From the NCBI GenBank assembly GCA_028282395.1, contig JANQHY010000217.1:1-35329 (forward strand): a DNA stretch of 35,329 nucleotides, written 5' to 3'. Under the pieces are notes generated by a model. That model was not told the origin of the DNA. It saw nothing but the letters and a program-made list of their open reading frames with translations, and ran no database searches. Below are positions 32,862 to 35,329 of this stretch, piece after piece. A program made the position numbers and the translations under genes. Numbering within the stretch: the first letter of the stretch is position 1; every line of letters starts with the position of its first letter. Origin of the DNA: Gammaproteobacteria bacterium (GTDB taxonomy: Bacteria; Pseudomonadota; Gammaproteobacteria; UBA12402).

Positions 32862-33737
32862 ATGAAAAAAACGAATGGACAACATAATAATTGGTTTAAG
32901 ACACTTATGTCTCATCTAGGCATTGCCAGAGCCTTTCTTCAAGCATACCTACCCAAGGCAGTCGCTAAACGCATTGACTGGAAGAAGCTAACGCTTTATA
33001 AATTCAACCCTGAAGCGCTGGTTGGCAAGCTACTGGGAGAACGGACAGCGGATATGGTCTATACAACGAAAGTAGACGGCCATCCTAGTTACCTGATTTG
33101 CCATTGTGAGCATCAATCTACCTTAAATGAAGAGACCTATATTCGAGCAGAGATATATAGTCGGCTTATCTACTTAGAGCATCGCAAGATGCACCCTAAA
33201 CAGCACCGTCCAGCCATTATCTCGATAATCTACTTTCATGGTAAAGAAAACACGGCGAAATACCCAACTTGCCTAGAAGACTTAATGCCGCCCAAGCCTT
33301 TTAATAAGTACTTTCTTAAGCCATTGTTTGTAAACGTCAATGACTACTCGGATGAACAGCTAGCAAGGCATGGCGAAATGGCCCCCGCTGACCTATTATT
33401 TAAATACAGTATGAGAAAAAAGCCATCTAGGAGGATAATAAATATATTATTCAAATACTTGTCTAGGTACACTTCCGATTTGCGTGAAGATGGGTTATAC
33501 TATATGGCACAACAGTTTGACACGGAATGGGAGGTGTTGTCTAATGAGGCAAGACATTACTTTGAAGAGGGGGAAATCATGACCGCAGCTCAACAACTTC
33601 AAGAGCAGAAAACTCAGGAAATCGCTATCAATGCACTAAAAGAGGGGTTTAAACCTGAATCTGTATCCAAAATTACTGGATTATCTATCAAAAAAATTCA
33701 GTCCTTAAAAAAGGTGGCAAAGAAAGAAAAAAACTAA
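32862..33737 (+). CDS. Rpn family PD-(D/E)XK nuclease (YhgA-like, 'transposase_31')
   Basis: A 291-residue protein; ATG 32862 follows AAGGG (an in-frame ATG at 32844 lacks such a site). The nuclease core shows D64 in RTADMVY, and E83 and Q85 in ICHCEHQST, the D...ExQ form of the PD-(D/E)XK site usual in Rpn proteins, followed by the AEIYSRLIYLEHRK helix. Rpn proteins are DNA endonucleases linked to recombination and phage defence, not true transposases. The C-terminal 52 residues (240-291) form a separate small helical domain with its own start; see the next features. Confidence 0.88.
   Translation: MKKTNGQHNNWFKTLMSHLGIARAFLQAYLPKAVAKRIDWKKLTLYKFNPEALVGKLLGERTADMVYTTKVDGHPSYLICHCEHQSTLNEETYIRAEIYSRLIYLEHRKMHPKQHRPAIISIIYFHGKENTAKYPTCLEDLMPPKPFNKYFLKPLFVNVNDYSDEQLARHGEMAPADLLFKYSMRKKPSRRIINILFKYLSRYTSDLREDGLYYMAQQFDTEWEVLSNEARHYFEEGEIMTAAQQLQEQKTQEIAINALKEGFKPESVSKITGLSIKKIQSLKKVAKKEKN
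33579..33737 (+). CDS. Intragenic small protein: candidate RpnS-type antitoxin
   Basis: An in-frame ATG at 33579 inside the rpn gene is preceded at 5 bases by GAGGGGG, stronger than the site of the full-length start. The product would be the 52-residue C-terminal domain (MTAAQQLQEQKTQEIA ... KKVAKKEKN). In E. coli RpnA a small protein initiated inside the gene binds and inhibits the full-length nuclease, so the layout is the same. The internal start is inferred from sequence only. Confidence 0.55.
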   Translation: MTAAQQLQEQKTQEIAINALKEGFKPESVSKITGLSIKKIQSLKKVAKKEKN

Positions 33738-33760
33738 TTTTCTACGCCATTGGAGAAATC

Positions 33761-33919
33761 ATGACCGCAGCTCAACAGCTTCAAGAACAGAAGGCTCAGG
33801 AAATCGCTATAAGACTATTAGAGCAAGGACTACCTATTGAGAATATTAGGCAGGCAACGGAATTGCCAGTAAGTAAGCTAAAGGCTTTAAAAAAGCTATT
33901 GAAGATAAAAACTAATTAG
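33761..33919 (+). CDS. Free-standing duplicate of the Rpn C-terminal domain
   Basis: A 52-codon ORF (MTAAQQLQEQKAQEIAIRLL ... LKKLLKIKTN), preceded by GGAG five bases before the ATG. It is 23 bp downstream of the rpn stop. It has the same length as the internal product at 33579, near-identical DNA over the first about 55 nt (about four mismatches) and diverged helices afterwards. It is either a second, independent antitoxin-like gene or the remnant 3' end of a deleted second rpn gene. The intact start, ribosome binding site and frame favour expression. Confidence 0.6.
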   Translation: MTAAQQLQEQKAQEIAIRLLEQGLPIENIRQATELPVSKLKALKKLLKIKTN

Positions 33920-33942
33920 TCGCAGTTTGAGTAGAAAGATAG

Positions 33943-34539
33943 CTAATCACAACTTTTAAAGTACTCATCACAATGGCACTTATCATTCCGACATAAATAG
34001 TATATGTCATGCAGGAGTTTAGGCAAGCTTCTTTTGTAATTCCATTTCATGGTTTTTAAGTCAGAATTATCTTGTAACTTTATTCTATCTGATAGGAAGA
34101 ATATTGGGGAGAGTGACTTTCTTACTCTACTATTTTGACTCAAAAAATCGGTTGTAAGAAAAAAAGATAGATAAGACGAGCACCATTGAGAGAGAAACTT
34201 AAATGGTGTAGCCATGTATTTTAACGAAACATTAGGGTAGTGTATAGGCTGAATACGATCACTATTTCTAAAATCTGAAGAAATACTATCAATGAATCTG
34301 TGGAGTAGATTACTATCCTCATACATCAAGTTTCTTTTATCACCACATAGATCATTAATGCACATATCGATAGTCTCTTTTTTATTTGCAATAGTAACAA
34401 CACCGCAAAAAAATCCGTGAAGTTTTCTGATGTTGAATTTTCCTAATGGCGAGTTAACGGACTCAAATTTTCTTAAATGAAACTCTGAACAAATTTTATC
34501 AAGCCTTGTTAGTTCATCATGATTTATATTTGTTATCAT
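33943..34539 (-). CDS. Hypothetical protein with Cys/His-rich tail
   Basis: A 198-residue protein with a strong AAAGGAG five bases or so before the ATG. The N-terminal segment contains LHGFFCGVVT, which faintly recalls YecA/UPF0149 proteins. The C-terminus (CRNDKCHCDEYFKSC) is Cys-rich and could bind zinc, in the way SEC-C tails do in that family. The similarity is weak, so I leave the function open. No membrane segment or signal peptide. Confidence 0.6.
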   Translation of the reverse strand: MITNINHDELTRLDKICSEFHLRKFESVNSPLGKFNIRKLHGFFCGVVTIANKKETIDMCINDLCGDKRNLMYEDSNLLHRFIDSISSDFRNSDRIQPIHYPNVSLKYMATPFKFLSQWCSSYLSFFLTTDFLSQNSRVRKSLSPIFFLSDRIKLQDNSDLKTMKWNYKRSLPKLLHDIYYLCRNDKCHCDEYFKSCD

Positions 34540-34699
34540 TTTTATCTCCTTTTATCATTTGGCATAATTTATAAAGATTAGTGAATGATTTCATCACGCC
34601 TCTTTTCCATTTTGTAAAAACAGTTGTTTCTTATTATAATATTATCTAAAAAAATAATAATTTGGATGTTTGTGATTTATTCAATTACTATGAATGAGA

Positions 34700-35008
34700 T
34701 TATAGTTTATCAGATTTTAGGATAGATGTCACTTCATTTACTATTTCATAATAAACTGGGCGTAAACGTTCTTTCTTGTAGGCTGCATAAGGGGGAGAGA
34801 ACTGTGATCGAAATTTTGATAATAACTTGCTTAAGTTCGGCATTGTTAGTGCAGCTAAGTCCATTAGCTCATACGTAATACGCTTTAATTCTTCCCAATT
34901 ATTGGCATCATAAGAAGCTTGCAGTTTTATAAAATTTGGGGAGAGTTCTTTTATAGCTTCGAGAACAACAGGGCGCATCTGAGGATTAGTATTGAATTGA
35001 TTTTCCAT
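34700..35008 (-). CDS. HPt-like protein lacking the active histidine
   Basis: A 102-residue helical protein; ATG 35008 follows AAAGGA (an in-frame ATG at 35035 does not). The central part (NNWEELKRITYELMDLAALT) follows the pattern of histidine phosphotransfer domains around the A-H-x-L-K-G site. The histidine position reads Tyr46, and the Lys-Gly pair reads Met-Asp. If the alignment is right it cannot carry a phosphate and would act by binding a receiver. The receiver protein at 2648-3145 is a possible, unproven partner. The HPt assignment itself is tentative. Confidence 0.5.
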   Translation of the reverse strand: MENQFNTNPQMRPVVLEAIKELSPNFIKLQASYDANNWEELKRITYELMDLAALTMPNLSKLLSKFRSQFSPPYAAYKKERLRPVYYEIVNEVTSILKSDKL

Positions 35009-35194
35009 TTGACTTCCTTTCAATGAAAATAGCATTTACTTGGAGATAGTGTAATAGAATGATTCATCGGCTGGATAGAGGAAATAGTGAAAAAAACTAT
35101 ACGTGGATGTAATCAGATAGATAGCATAAATTTCCTACATGTACATTATTTAGACAATTAATTTAAAAATCATGTGCTTATAGAATTGAGAGGA

Positions 35195-35225
35195 ATTTTC
35201 CCCCTAAACTAAAACAGGGGAAAAT
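35195..35225. terminator. Hairpin near window end
   Basis: ATTTTCCCC (35195-35203) pairs with GGGGAAAAT (35217-35225), 9 bp with a 13-nt loop. The A/T-rich outer and G/C-rich inner pairs suggest a transcript-end hairpin, though no gene ends nearby in the window. The rest of 35036-35329 holds nothing I can identify. Confidence 0.35.
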
Positions 35226-35329
35226 ATAGTAAATAGCTAGACAACTATGTAAGATTATGTTTCAATTGACGAATAAAATAGTACTGAAGAGTTGCATAGA
35301 AGCAACGAAACACTCGATGTCTACTATAT

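Noticed and set aside
32862..33737. The Rpn gene as evidence of a transposon.
   Set aside because: Rpn/YhgA-like proteins are often labelled transposases, but no terminal inverted repeats or target duplication were seen and the family is nuclease-like.

Overview
The window looks like part of a low-GC mobile element, most probably a conjugative plasmid, from a gammaproteobacterium of the Legionellales type. The reasons are the AT-rich base composition, ribonuclease-inhibitor-type leucine-rich-repeat (LRR) proteins at the left edge, an Rpn/YhgA-like PD-(D/E)XK nuclease at the right, and a complete set of genes of the genomic-island (GI / ICEHin1056 / PFGI-1 type, MPF_G) type IV secretion system. 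The host assignment is inference. No rRNA, tRNA, integrase, relaxase or CRISPR array was seen.

Layout. 1-1.7 kb: two LRR genes, the first cut by the window edge. 1.9-4.25 kb, minus strand: an unrecognised gene, then a partition operon running parA, a small accessory gene and a CheY-like receiver protein, with an AT-rich iteron-like region (4.26-4.75 kb) upstream as candidate centromere. 4.8-7.1 kb: a replication module with a long structured leader, a countertranscript RNA on the minus strand, small leader ORFs and a 563-residue tandem winged-helix protein that is the likely replication initiator. 7.1-8.6 kb: a small unknown gene and a catalytically dead S24-type repressor. The repressor is divergent from the transfer operon, and three identical 15-bp repeats lie over the operon promoter.

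8.6-24.5 kb: the transfer operon, tightly packed and all plus strand. In order it holds a ribbon-helix-helix candidate, a PilL-N-like lipoprotein, two small membrane proteins, the PFL_4693 and PFL_4695 families, DUF4400, RAQPRD, DUF3262, DUF2976, DUF3487, then TraE-, TraK-, TraB- and TraV-like proteins, the VirB4/TraC ATPase, a PFL_4709 thioredoxin-like protein, and TraU-, TraH- and TraG-like proteins. 24.6-25.5 kb is rearranged: a minus-strand membrane gene, a large imperfect palindrome and a small membrane gene bracketed by a 23-bp exact inverted repeat. 25.5-32.0 kb: a second overlapping run with the coupling protein TraD, a DsbA-like oxidoreductase, an unrecognised membrane protein, a PFL_4669 family protein and topoisomerase III. 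32.2-35.0 kb is accessory: a membrane protein, an Rpn nuclease whose C-terminal antitoxin-like segment has its own start and is duplicated just downstream, a gene with a Cys-rich tail, and a degenerate HPt-like protein.

How it fits together. Partition and antisense-controlled replication would maintain the element. The repressor would hold transfer off. The secretion channel with TraD would export DNA processed by a relaxase that must lie outside the window. The most notable new signals are the IncI/IncB-like antisense-RNA replication switch (perfect 12-bp hairpin with UUGGCG loop, opposed by a TTGACT-17-TATACT promoter), the duplicated Rpn antitoxin cassette, and the inverted-repeat/palindrome scar next to traD.
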